Assembly (NCBI GenBank): GCA_022577435.1
Contig: JAKOON010000011.1
Coordinates: 11,251,636-11,315,635 of the forward strand
Length of the DNA: 64,000 nucleotides
Origin: Embiotoca jacksoni
Taxonomy: Eukaryota > Chordata > Actinopteri > Embiotocidae
Reading direction: 5' to 3'
Part shown: positions 42,401 through 53,667 of the stretch, one piece after another
Layout: each line of letters begins with the position of its first letter
Numbering within the stretch: position 1 is the stretch's first letter
The notes under the pieces: model-generated
Databases searched by the model: none
Told to the model about the DNA's origin: nothing
Seen by the model: the letters and a program-made list of their open reading frames with translations, nothing else
Position numbers and translations under genes: made by a program

Positions 42401-42718
42401 TGTGGTGGCGGGGTGTGGTTAGCTCAGCTGGGGTAAAGAGTGGGAGGAGTGGTTCAGGGAACAGTGCCGGAAAGGTGTGATGAGCACAGCTGAGCCGAAT
42501 GTGGACTGATGAGCTCTCTCCTATAAAGTGAGCAGGGAGAAGGAGGCGAGAGGAGGAGAAGCCAGAGACGGGACGGACGCTCGGAGGCAGGGCAGGAGAG
42601 CGTCGGCACAGAGACATTGGTGTGCGGTCAGGGCGAATAAAAAGCATTTATAGCCGAACGTGTGACTCAGCGAGTCATCCGTGTCCAGGAGAAACCCTAT
42701 TAGCACACCCCTGCTACA
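42401..42718 (+). mobile_element. probable solo LTR (318 bases)
   Basis: A unique insert interrupts the last minisatellite unit. It begins TGTGGTGGCGGGGTGTGG, ends CACACCCCTGCTACA (TG...CA termini with short inverted similarity), and is flanked by the 5-base direct repeat ATGAT (42396-42400 and 42719-42723). It has a TATA box (TATAAA, 42522-42527) and a poly(A) signal (AATAAA, 42636-42641), the U3-R-U5 order expected of an LTR. No internal retroviral or retrotransposon genes are present. The alternative is a SINE-like insertion, because TAGCTCAGCTGG at about 42419 matches a polymerase III A box. Confidence 0.72.
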
Positions 42719-42723
42719 ATGAT

Positions 42724-43600
42724 ATTTTGACTTTTTAATTATATTTTGGACAACATAATATAGTATGACTTCTTTTCATATTCAGGACGTGTTGTGCTGT
42801 TGATAGTCAGCGAACTAATTTATTTGAATCACCATTGAGGACTTGGCCTTCATGCTGAAACTCAACGTCCTGGAGGACCATTTCACTCCCGGAGAAAGTT
42901 CCCGGACTTCACCTCTTGGGAAATTAAAGTTCCTGGAACTTTTAGCGGAAATAATAACCAACAACAAAAAAAATCTCAACCAAATAAAACTCGCGATGTA
43001 TGGTCCACCTGCATCTCTCTGTCAGACACAAATATCCGTGTTGCGTGCGCCCCCTCAGCGGTCTTGGAGTCTGACTCATTCTGTTTAGCTGCTTGTGATA
43101 TTAATGATCTCCTCGTGTTGCTGTTCTCATTATGAGTCTCTCCGGGATAATGGCACCAGCTTTAATGCCTTAAATGCAGACGTTAATGTAATGTATTTCT
43201 GGCTCTGTGAATACCTCTTGGTTCATTAAACTTGCGTGGGTAGCGCTCGGTTTTCCTCAGAGTGCCTCGTATCATCAAGCAGCCGGTTAAAAGCTTCTCA
43301 ACAACTGAATTAAACGCAGCGGGAAAGCCTCTGGAAATTGCGATGGTGGCACGACGCGTTATCCTCCTATTAGTATTCACGACGGCAGGAGAAGGAATCA
43401 TTAGGATGGTAAACTAGGTTTTGGAGGCAGGGAAGTGCTGCGAGGCAGGATTTTCTGGCCTCCCACCCATCAGTGTGTGTTTGTGAGACAACGGCACTCA
43501 GTCCAGAGGAAAAAGTTGCTTTGTCAAACAGAAGTGGAAGCCAAAAACTGTACAGTCTGTACTGCAAAGAAAACTTTTCTTAAAAGTTGGCACTTCTATA
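42724..43600. other. sequence right of the array
   Basis: One or two degenerate array units (to about 42790), then mostly unique sequence without recognised exons. The open frame at 42843-43088 has no support beyond length. Confidence 0.4.
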
Positions 43601-43860
43601 GTATGACTTTTTTTTTTTTTTTTATCATATTTTGGACGACAAGTTCAACTGCTGTTCACATGGAATCCTTCTCCACTTCGGCCTTCAAAGTTCTCATTTG
43701 AATATTTGCTACTACCACCAAGATCTGCAGGGTTAGGGGTTAGGGGCTAGGGACTGTTTTTCACATTTCGGATGACATGACTTTTTTTTTTATCATATTT
43801 TGGACGACATCAGAGAAGTATGATGTTTTTTGTGCTATTTCTGACGACATTGTATAAGTA

Positions 43861-43975
43861 TGACTTCCGTTCAAGTTATGGCAGGTAACACAGTGGTGCA
43901 GTTGTCACTGTTGTTGTCTCACAGTCTGAAGGTTCTGGGTTCGATACCTACCTGATGCTTTCTATGTGGAATTTT
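43861..43975 (+). repeat. SINE-like module, copy 1
   Basis: GGTAACACAGTGGTGCAGTT through GTTCTGGGTTCGATACC. The last part matches a polymerase III B box (GGTTCGAnnCC), and TAACACAGTGG resembles an A box. Related to a widespread fish tRNA-like dispersed repeat (recollection). Confidence 0.6.
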
Positions 43976-44358
43976 TTTATCATATTGCTTTAGTATTACA
44001 TTTTTATCATATTTCGCACGACATGCTATAGTTTTAATTTTTTTTTTTTATCATATTTCAGATGACATGCTATGGTATGACTTTTTTATCACATTTTGAA
44101 CGACATGCTATAGTATGACTTATTTTTTTTTATCATATTTTGAACGACATGCTATAGTATGACTTTTTTTTTTTTTATCATATTTCGGACGACAAGTTCA
44201 ACTGCTGTTCACATAGAACCCTTCTCCACTTCTGCCTTCAAAGTTCTCATTTGAATTTATGCTACTACCTCCAAAATCTGCAGGGTTAGGGACTGTTTTT
44301 CACATTTTGGAGGACATGCTTTAGTATGACATTTTTATCATATTTCGCACGACATGCT

Positions 44359-44389
<31 letters not shown>

Positions 44390-44585
44390 CTGTAGTTACT
44401 TTATTAATCCCCAGGGGGAATTTTTTTTTTCGCTACAGCAGCATTTATAGATACAGGAAAGCAATAAAATAACAGTAAAAAAATATTAAATATAAAAATG
44501 CACAGCATATACAATAAATTGAATAAAACAAAATAGAATAATTAAATTAAATTAAAACTAACTAAACAATAGTGCAAAGTTTTTT
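44359..44585 (+). repeat. (GATA)n and LINE-tail-like sequence
   Basis: A short (GATA)n run followed by TTTATTAATCCCCAGGGGGA, a phrase common at the 3' ends of some teleost LINEs, then A-rich sequence. It interrupts an array unit after GACATGCTATAG. Confidence 0.6.
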
Positions 44586-44896
44586 TGTTTGTTTTGTTTA
44601 TATTTAAACAAACAAGAAAAACAGACATCGGTGTTTTTGTTGTGTGACTTTTTTTTTTTTTTATCATATTTCGGACGACAAGTTCAACTGCTGTTCACAT
44701 GGAACCCTTCTCCACTTCGGCCTTCAAAGTTCTCATTTGAATATTTGCTACTACCTCTAAAATATGCAGGGTTAGAGTTAAGGACTGTTTTTCACATTTC
44801 GGACGGCATGCTTGAGTATGACATTTTTATCATATTTCGGGCGTCATCAAAGAAGTATGACTTTTTTGTGCTATTTCTGACGACATTGTGTAAGTA

Positions 44897-45012
44897 TGAC
44901 TTCCGTTCAAGTTATGGCAGGTAACACAATGGTGCTGTTGTCAGTGTTGTTGTCTCACAGTCTAAAGGTTCTGGGTTTGATACCTGCCTGATGCTTTCTT
45001 TATGGAATTTGC
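44897..45012 (+). repeat. SINE-like module, copy 2
   Basis: Same module as at 43861, 1.04 kb downstream, with the B-box-like GGTTCTGGGTTTGATACC. Confidence 0.6.
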
Positions 45013-45099
45013 ATGTTCCTACTGTTTGACTTTTTTACGATATTTCGGACGACATGCTATAGTGTGGCTTTTTATCACAAAAAGACTTACTTTAGGAAC

Positions 45100-45226
45100 A
45101 AGCAAAATCCACATAAAAAGCACCAAGTGGGTATTGAACCTAGGACCTTTAGACTGTGCAACAACAACACTTTCAACTGCACCATTGCATTGCCTGCCAT
45201 AAAATGAACGGAAGTCATACTTATAC
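45100..45226 (-). repeat. SINE-like module, copy 3 (inverted)
   Basis: Reverse complement of the 43861 module, recognisable by TGGGTATTGAACCTAGGACC and CATTGCATTGCCTGCCATAA. Confidence 0.6.
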
Positions 45227-45414
45227 CATGTCATCAGAAATAGCACAAAAAAGTCATACGATAGCATGTCGTCCAAAATATTTAAAAAAAGTCATATTAT
45301 AGCATGTCGTTCAAAATGTGAAAAAAGTCATACGATAGCATATCGTCCGAAATACCACAAAAAAGTCATACTATAGCATGTCGTCTGAAATATAAAGAAG
45401 TCATACAGGAGGAT

Positions 45415-45530
45415 CTTGCAAATTCCACATGGAAAGCACCTGACAGGTATGGATCCCGGAACCTTTAGATTGTAAGACAACAACACTGACAACTGTACCA
45501 TTGTGTTGCCTGCCATAACTTGAACGGAAG
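45415..45530 (-). repeat. SINE-like module, copy 4 (inverted)
   Basis: Reverse copy with ATTGTAAGACAACAACACTG and CCTGCCATAACTTGAACGG. Confidence 0.6.
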
Positions 45531-45734
45531 TCATACTTATCCCATGTTGTCAGAAATAGCTTAAAAAAGTCATACTATAGCATATCGTCCGAAATGTAAA
45601 AAAAAAAAAAGTCATACTATAGCATGTCGTCCGGAATATGATAAAAAAAAAAAAGTCACACGATACATGTCGTCCAAAATGTCAAAAAAAAGTCATACGA
45701 TGTCGTCTGAAATATAAAAAAGTCATACAGGAGG

Positions 45735-45860
45735 ATATTGCAAATTCCACATGGAAAGCACCAGACGGGTATGGAACCCTGGACCTTTAGACTGTGAGAC
45801 AACAACACTGACAACTGCACCATTGTGTTGCCTGCCATAACTTGAACGGAAGTCATACTT
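45735..45860 (-). repeat. SINE-like module, copy 5 (inverted)
   Basis: Reverse copy, about 320 bases from copy 4 and nearly identical to it. Together with array units it forms a local tandem duplication. Confidence 0.6.
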
Positions 45861-46095
45861 ATCCCATGTCGTCAGAAATAGCATAAAAAAGTCATACCAT
45901 AGCATGTCGTCTAGAATATGATAAAAAAAAAAGTCACACTATACATGTCGTCCAAAATGTCCAAAATGTCCAAAAATGCGATATAGCATATCGTCTGAAA
46001 TGTGATAATAAAGTCGTACTATATCATATCGTCTGAAATGTGATAATAAAGTCATACTATAGCATATCGTCTGAAATGTGATAATAAAGTCATAC

Positions 46096-46400
46096 TATCG
46101 CATTACTTTTTTGTCATGATTTGGACGACATGCTGTATTATGACTTCATTTTCACTTTTTGGACGATATGTTATAGTATCATTTATTTTGTCATAATTTG
46201 GATGAAAAGCTATAGTGTGACTTTTTTTTTCATAATTTTTGACGACATTACTTTTCGTATTAAATTTTGAACGACATATTATAGCATCATAATTTTGAGA
46301 TTTTGGACGACTTACTATACTATAATTGTTTTTGGACATTTTCCACGACATACTACAGTATGACATTTTTTGTGGCATTTATTTGTTTAATTTCAGTTTA
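46096..46400 (+). repeat. most degenerate array units, forward again
   Basis: Loose units (TTTTTGGACGATATG, ATTTTGGACGACTTACTATA) mark the far right edge of array-related sequence. Confidence 0.7.
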
Positions 46401-48364
46401 ATTCTATATTTTGATGACTTTATGCAGCATTATCACAGTGGTCGCAAATGTCATTTGGACCCCCCCCCCCCCCATTGTCGATATCATCGTTACGCTCTTG
46501 ACGGTGTGTTTAGTGTCCTTGATCTTTTTCCTTAACATTTAAAAACTTTCTTACCATGTACTTCCATAAAACATAAAACTGTTTACTGTGCTTGTTCTAA
46601 CTATGCTGCCAAAACTGACACTCACGCAAATCAATAGAAGCTGAATCCATCACCAGAAACAGCTGACAGGATGAGCCGCCCACTCTCATGACCTCTCCTG
46701 CAAACGGCCAAAAACAGATTCGTGAATTTAATTTCACTGAACTGGAAAGTGGTTGGTCATCTAAAATAAAAAAAAAAAATAATGTCCCAATTGGAGTGAA
46801 TAGAAACAAGAAAAGGATATATGCACATTTTGCAAACAGTTCATAATGAAGGTGTTCGGTCCGGACGAAGTCATAACTAAAAGTTGTTTTAATTGTTTGT
46901 TGCTTCTCCGATTTCACAGATTTCTTCAAGGAGACGTCACATTTCACAGGTTTGCAATTCTAATAAAAAAAACGAAGGAAAAAGTGCAATTCATCCATAC
47001 TTCAAGTAATTAAGAGACGTCCAAGAAGCAGAAAAATTGAAAAAATGTAGTCGAACACCTTTCAGAGCATAAAACGCATTGCATGGTCGGACTTTGGAAA
47101 GAAGTGTTCACCAAAAAATTCGGACACAAAAGAAATTCAGCAGAAGACGTCAGTGTTTAGAAAGAATCTTTGTCCTTTTTTTTTTTTTTTTTTTTTTTAT
47201 TCAAGTTTTACCATTTCTTTAGGGAAACTGTTAACATTTGTCTTTTCTCATAATGAAAATGTACATTTATCAATCTGCATAAAACATCACATGTACAGCA
47301 CGTCAAAATAAATACATCATCTGGTGGGTTGATTGAGCTCGAACAACGATCCGTTAACTACAGCTACGCTATTCACATCGCAACCGCCGCATCGTCTGCA
47401 TCCTTTTTTTTTTACTCTTTAGTCGTGAGCCGGTCCTCGCCTGGGGGGGCCCTCCGGGGCCCATGTACGACAGTCCATCGATCTAACTACATGTGGGAGG
47501 GATAAGACAACAGTACTGCACCGGGCCCCGGAGATGCAGATTTTTTAAAAATCCCATCGAACTACGGCTAAAAGCCAGAGGTGGACCGGTTCAGAGTAAA
47601 AAAAATTTAAAAAAAAGCCTTGAAGGTGACCGCACGCAAGGAGGGAGTCGGGGATGGGAGACAGACGTCATCCTGACGGACCGGGCGGGAAATAAAAAGG
47701 AATATTTACTTCCTGTTTGTGTCGGGAGAGGTCGACTCATTTAGTGTGGATGTTAAGAAAACAATATTTTTTTAAATCCACCTCCGACACGCTGTCTGAT
47801 ATTTTGGCACCGAGTTGTAATCCTTAAGATTTCAGTCCTGTGGTTACCACGGTAACGTGTTCAGACCACGGCCCTATCAGTGGAGCTGGATGCTCTGCTT
47901 TGCTGGCAGTTTGCCACCGCCGGCCAGTTGTGGTATTGCAATTTAAAAAATAAAAAAATAAAAAATGCCCAAAATGCATTTTCCTGCAAGACCGCGACCT
48001 TCCTCGCGTGAAACAAACGTGTCCGCTGTCACGACTCGGTGTCATCTCGTGTGTTGAAAAAAAACACTTATTCAGTCATACTCAACAACTACAATGAAAA
48101 AAAACCAACTCCTGACTCCTTCTGCGATGATTTCATGGCACCAACTGGAGAGCTAAGCGGATCTTCAGCAGGTTTTCTGGATGGTATTTGCAGGCGGTGA
48201 TGATGATGATGATGATGATGACGATGATGATGACGATGACGATGACGCTACCACCGCTGTGCTTCACTGTAGAGATCGCTGGAAACTTGGTTAAAATTTG
48301 CTCTAAATTCGTAACAAATCTAATAAAACTATGCTGAATTTCATGCTGCGTTGTCTCCTGTGAA

Positions 48365-48417
<53 letters not shown>

Positions 48418-49028
48418 ACGCGCGTGTGTGTGTGAAGGCTGTTTGAATCCAGTGTTGAATTGGCCGCCACAAACAATAACAACGACTGCAGTAATACTGT
48501 GCGGAGGTAATTACAAAGTCCTACACAGTGACAGAAAATAAATCAGACCAGAAGTTGTATCAAAACTGGGCTTTTGATTTCACGAGGATCTTAAGGATCA
48601 TAACTTCTTAACAATCGAGAAAAAAAAAAAAAAAAATAGGAAAAAGGTGCTTCGATTGCCTCCGACTGCGTCGCGTCCCCGACTACGCCCCCTTCTCCCC
48701 CCCCTTAACGTCTTTTTTTTTGTTTTGTCCCATTTCAACGTCTCCTCATTGTTCCTCAAGCGGTCTTTGGGTCTCCGTCCTCCATCTCCTCTTCCCGTTT
48801 CCCGTCCCGTCGGAAGGAGGAGGGAACAGGACGGGTCGCTGCATCTCATGGCAGAAGGGGGCTGGACATCATTATTTCGTATTTACACGGCCTCCTCCTG
48901 GGCGGAGAAGGGAGGGAGGGGGAGGATGAAGAGCGAGGACGGGACGGGACGGTCGATCTCGGTCACGGTTCAGAAATGTTTCTTTTCTCCTTTTTTTTTT
49001 GTTTTGTTTTTTTTTGTCGAGAGGCTCC
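46401..49028 (-). other. probable sez6l 3' UTR and intergenic sequence
   Basis: No coding. Contains an (AAT)-poor stretch with poly-T (about 47176-47198), a minus-strand AATAAA at 47196-47201 that could end the sez6l transcript, a (GAT/GAC)n tract (about 48197-48247), a (GT)n microsatellite (48369-48416) and a poly-A run (about 48620-48636). The true 3' end of sez6l cannot be fixed. Confidence 0.4.
48369..48416. repeat. (GT)n microsatellite
   Basis: About 48 bases of GT, followed by GCACGCGCGTGTG. Confidence 0.95.
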
Positions 49029-49058
49029 TCATATCGATACTTCGTATTCACGAGTGTC
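49029..49058 (-). CDS. sez6l: sez6l last coding exon
   Basis: Encodes DTREYEVSI-stop after acceptor CCAGCAG, the invariant end of SEZ6-family proteins. Follows the 49165-49270 exon in phase 0. Confidence 0.9.
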   Translation of the reverse strand, partial: DTREYEVSI

Positions 49059-52000
49059 CTGCTGGAAGCGACAGAGAGGCGGCGTTAGATAAGGACATCG
49101 AAGACACGGACAGCCGGCTGTTCGACGGAGCGCCTCAGAGGTTTAAAATGACGGGAACACTCACTCCTCCTGTCTCGTAGAGCGGGTTGTCAAACTCGGT
49201 CTCCACGGTGATCTGTCGGTACGGGTGGGGGTAGATCAGAGGCAGCCGGAGGTTGGAGTGATATCGGCACCTGACGGACACAAAAACAGTAAAAAAAAAA
49301 ACCCACAAAAAACAACAACAACAACAAGGCGTTAAGACAGTTCAGAGATTCGACTTTCAGAAGCTGTTCTCTTAAAACAGAAAAATATTCTGCCTCCGAT
49401 CTTCTGAAAAATAACCACCTCTTGACTTTTAAGGTTATTTAATGACAAATATTCCTTTTCAAAAGCTGTTTCTATCACAAAGCCGCGAGATAAAGATTTT
49501 GTATCCGTTTTTTAATTCACGACTCCATTTCTTATCGTGAGGAAGCTGGAAATTACAGATTTTCAATAGTAGAAGAAAAAAAACAAAACATGCGCATCAC
49601 ATCGTATTTACAGTTTCTTATTTCGCGAAGAAACTGAGCAAATATTCTTCGGTCCCTGCAGGAAATCGCAATCTTCCGATCACAATGATTTAAAGCAAAT
49701 TCAGATCATCTCCGCACTATTCTTGGCGGTTTGCAATTTTGACAAAAATTCCTGCAATTTTTACGTCTAAAGGTTCGTGAATAGAAGTTCTGCTGAAAAC
49801 TATTACGGCATAATGTAAAAAAAAAACTCACTTCATTTACAAAAACCTTTTTCCCTGACTTAGAAAGTTTTGCTCATTCCTGCAATTTTACCGCAATAAA
49901 AATGATCGAAAAATTGGCGAATTGCATCATCATGTTTGATTTAATAAATAAATAAATAAAAAAAAAATATTATGTTTTGATCAAACCAATTGCAGAAACT
50001 GTAAGGGCGCTACTAATAATGAAAAATGTAAACTTTTTGAGCCTATAAATTGCCATTCGTGACGACCGCTGTTGTTTAGCATTAAAAAAAAAAAAAAATC
50101 AAAAAAAAAAATCTATAATTGTAAATATAGATGTAGACCAGAAAAGTACGTCATCACGCACTTATTTTAATCTTATTTAAAAACAAAAACAAAAACAAAA
50201 AAATCCAGTCTAACGTTGGCTTCCATCCAATTCGCGTAAAGTGCGAATCAACCAAAGGCGCTCCCGGAAGGCGCGGCGTCTCACCGCGTGACGTAGACGT
50301 ACGCCCCCCCGAGCAGCACCGACAGCAGCAGGACGAGGATGAAGATGGCCAGCGCGACGCTCCCGCCGTCCAGAGAGGAGACGGTCGGCAGCTCGGAGAC
50401 TGGCAGACAGCACGCGACGTCCGGAGGACAAAGAAAATCGTTGAGAGTCTGAGTGGAGGTGGACGCTGCGGGTAATCAGATGGACAAACACAGCTGGAGG
50501 GACGGATGCACACGGTGGGGATGAGCTCGGCAGGCAGATGTTTTGCAGATGCGGGCAGGGCAGACGCGCACGCACGCACACGCACGCACGCGCACACACA
50601 CACACACACACGTGAAGCGGGTTTTTTTTTTTTAAACTGGTTATTCCGGGTGATGGATTGTTTGAGGGTTTTTATTTTTGTCGAACTGTGCGGTCGCACC
50701 GACGGACACACACGGACTCACCTTCCAAAGCATGGTTGCCAAAGCAGTCATGGTTGGCTGCAAGACATCATTCTGTCAGTCAGTGGACATGAACATTAAC
50801 ATCACACTTTCCTGTGGAGCTTCTGGCCACGACACAGGGATCTTCTGGATTAAATGTTCGCTCATCTTCACTCTCCTTTCTGTCAACATCATTATCGAGC
50901 TCGCTAATTTAAAAAAAATAAAATATATATATATACTGAATAAATAGAAATCATTTTATTTTTTATTTTTATGTAAATGTGACAGGACTGACCAAAAAAC
51001 ATGGGATCAGTCGTAAAATACTATTTATTTGTAGAATTTATGTAGAATTTCATGTTTTTAATCAATTCATATGAATGATAACAACTTTATAACTTATTAT
51101 TAATGGTGGGTTTTTTTTATTTATTTTTTTTAAGCAAAACTATGAAAGCTGTTGCTCCAGTTTGGCTGGCCACTTTTTCAGGATTTGTAATTTCCAAAAG
51201 TATTTTTTCAATGAAGAAATAAAACATCTAATAATCTAATAAATGAGGTGTTTCTTTACAGAACAACTCAGTAATCATTTAACTGGTCAGTTTGAGACGT
51301 TTATGGTTTATACGTGTTAAATTCACACTTCCAGGAAAGATAATGTCTCTTAAATCGGCTGTTTGTGTTTAAATTTTGTATCACATGTAAATTTGGTATC
51401 GAAGATAACGCAACCAAGGCGAGGCTTAACTTTGAGCTCTACATTTTTTTTTTGTTCGACAAACGTTTGGAGAATTTTATGATGCAATGTTCTACGAGTG
51501 TCGAAGTTGGAAGGTTTTCTTTGGTTCCCAAAATATTATTTTTCTAAAAACATTTCAAATAATTTCGTGTTTAATAATCTTAAAATGTTTTCAGTCGCCA
51601 GTTTCCTTTAAGGTTCCCAGAATGTTTTTATTTACACCGATAATGAAAACAAACAAATGTTTTGTTGTGAGATTTTGAATGTTTTTAACTAAAAAAATAT
51701 TCTGGGAACAAAAGAACAACAACTAATTGTCACGTAAACAGTACAAGAACATCATTTCTAAAAAAAAAGTTTATTTGTTTTATAAATGATTTATATTTAT
51801 AAAAAAAAAAGCACCTAATGAAGATATCTAGTATTAAAAAAAAAGATATATATATCTAGTATGGAACAGCGTAATACTAATCTGACTACAAATATATCAA
51901 AAAATCTTTATTATGGCACAAAATATTGAGGAGGTCCTTCAATGTTGCCATTTGCGTCCCAGTTGAATCTTGAGTGTTTTAACACCTAAACGTAGAGCTG

Positions 52001-53614
52001 ACCCGCTGAGCTGGGGAGGGGGGGTTTCCAAAGAGGGCGGGGGTGGGGGTGGGGAGTTCGGGTTCAACTAACCGTCAGCTGCATGCACGGGGGCTCGATC
52101 CGTCTGCATAAACAAGCAGGGGGCTAACAAGTCTGTGAACGACACTGCATGCATAAATTCAAAAGGGAGAGAGAAGAAGGGAGCATTTCATTCCACAGAC
52201 AGCAGACTGTGCAAAAGTTTCCGGCAGAGCTCGAAGTGAAATGAGGATTCTTTCAAAGTGAGGTTAAAATGACGAGGTCAAAGTTCGGCGTGAGCAGCAC
52301 CGAGTCCGCAGGTGAATCGGATCTGTTTCCCTCGAGGTCCAAGCCTCATTTCCCAGCATGCCCTCTCTCCTTTGCAACCGTAAGGACGAATGAAACAAAT
52401 TAAATAAGTGCTGACGACTGGCAGAAATTATAGTTATTTTTGATAAAACAAGCAGTTTTGACTTATTAACGACAAATTCAGAAGAGGCTGTGACTCGAAA
52501 CCATAAATGTACAAGGTGGGAAGGTGAAATATGTACACGAGTCACACTTCTAATGGTGGCCAAAAAAACAAAACAAAAAAGTGCTAAAAGCCAACACGGC
52601 ATCCGGAGCTGTTGACGTCACAGACGTGAGCCCCAATTACACTTAAAAAGAAAATTGATATAAACGGTATTGTAACGTTATTAAGAACCAGACACAGCGA
52701 TAAGAAGAACAAATCTAACCAGCCGGTCCCCTAAGTACGTTAAAATGAGATCCAGAGCTGAGACGCAGCTGTAGAAATCTGACTGGAATTACATTTCAAA
52801 CCTCCAAATGTGGTTTAGGTCTGATTTTCATGTTTTGTTTTGTTTTTTGTTTTTTTACTGTCCAGAAAACTTTAGAAATCCTTCAGATACAATCTGGATA
52901 CGACGAGAAGCAGATGCTGGCTGGCAGTCTGAACCAGACCCATGTGATGCAGCCTGAATCCATCTGCTGGCAGGACCCCTTGTGTTCTACATAACCTCCA
53001 TCTGGATGTTTGGACTCGAGGATGAATTCGAGATGCCTTCCTGACGGGTGTTTTTTTTATTTTGGTGGATGAGAATCTAAAAAGCCTTAAAACTTTTGCA
53101 CAACGCCGCACATTAAAATAAAAAAACAAAAAATAAAAAATAAAGCAATCCTGCACAAGTCTCACCCCTGCAGAGAGGCAGCGGGCCGCTCCAGAACGAC
53201 GGGTTTCCGAGGATGCACTTGATGGCGACCTCCCCGATGAGCTCGTAACCTTGGTAACAGACGAAGGTGAGGGACTCGCCGGGCAGGTAGAGCCTCTTGG
53301 ACAGGATCTGGTAGCCGTTGTCAGGGAGACCGGGGTTCTCGCAGGAAACCGACTCCTCGGCTGCGCGGGGGGGGGGGAAGGGGGGGGGGGGGAAGAAGGT
53401 CGAGTTTCCTCAGAACAAATCGGAGCTTCTTTTTTTTTTTTCTGCGTCACAGCTCGACTGACAGATCTGACAGGCTCCGGCTGAGGTGACATGACTCACG
53501 GATAATCTCCACCCCCTCCTGCAGGTGGCTGAGGGCTGATTGGTACGCCGCATTAGCATTCTCATTTACATATCAAACAACTTCACACAGACATTAATAA
53601 CCCTGAACACACAC

Positions 53615-53667
<53 letters not shown>

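Larger units (their letters stand above)
43600..45050 (+). repeat. degenerate array-related repeats, forward
   Basis: Diverged versions of the unit (TATGACTTTTTTATCATATTT(T/C)GGACGACAT) alternate with two other modules. One is an element of about 90 bases beginning GTTCAACTGCTGTTCACATG (about 43643, 44194, 44680). The other is the SINE-like module annotated separately. Confidence 0.85.
45055..46095 (-). repeat. degenerate array-related repeats, inverted
   Basis: The units now read on the minus strand (GTCATACTATAGCATGTCGTCC on the plus strand). This segment contains three inverted copies of the SINE-like module, so the flank as a whole is an imperfect large palindrome with a hinge near 45.05 kb. 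Confidence 0.85.

Noticed and set aside
42419..42430. tRNA gene in the 42.4 kb insert
   Set aside because: TAGCTCAGCTGG fits an A box, but no B box, cloverleaf or anticodon arm follows at the right distance.
48647..49180. 177-codon plus-strand frame
   Set aside because: Lies opposite the last sez6l exons and 3' UTR, crosses poly-T runs and has no family resemblance.
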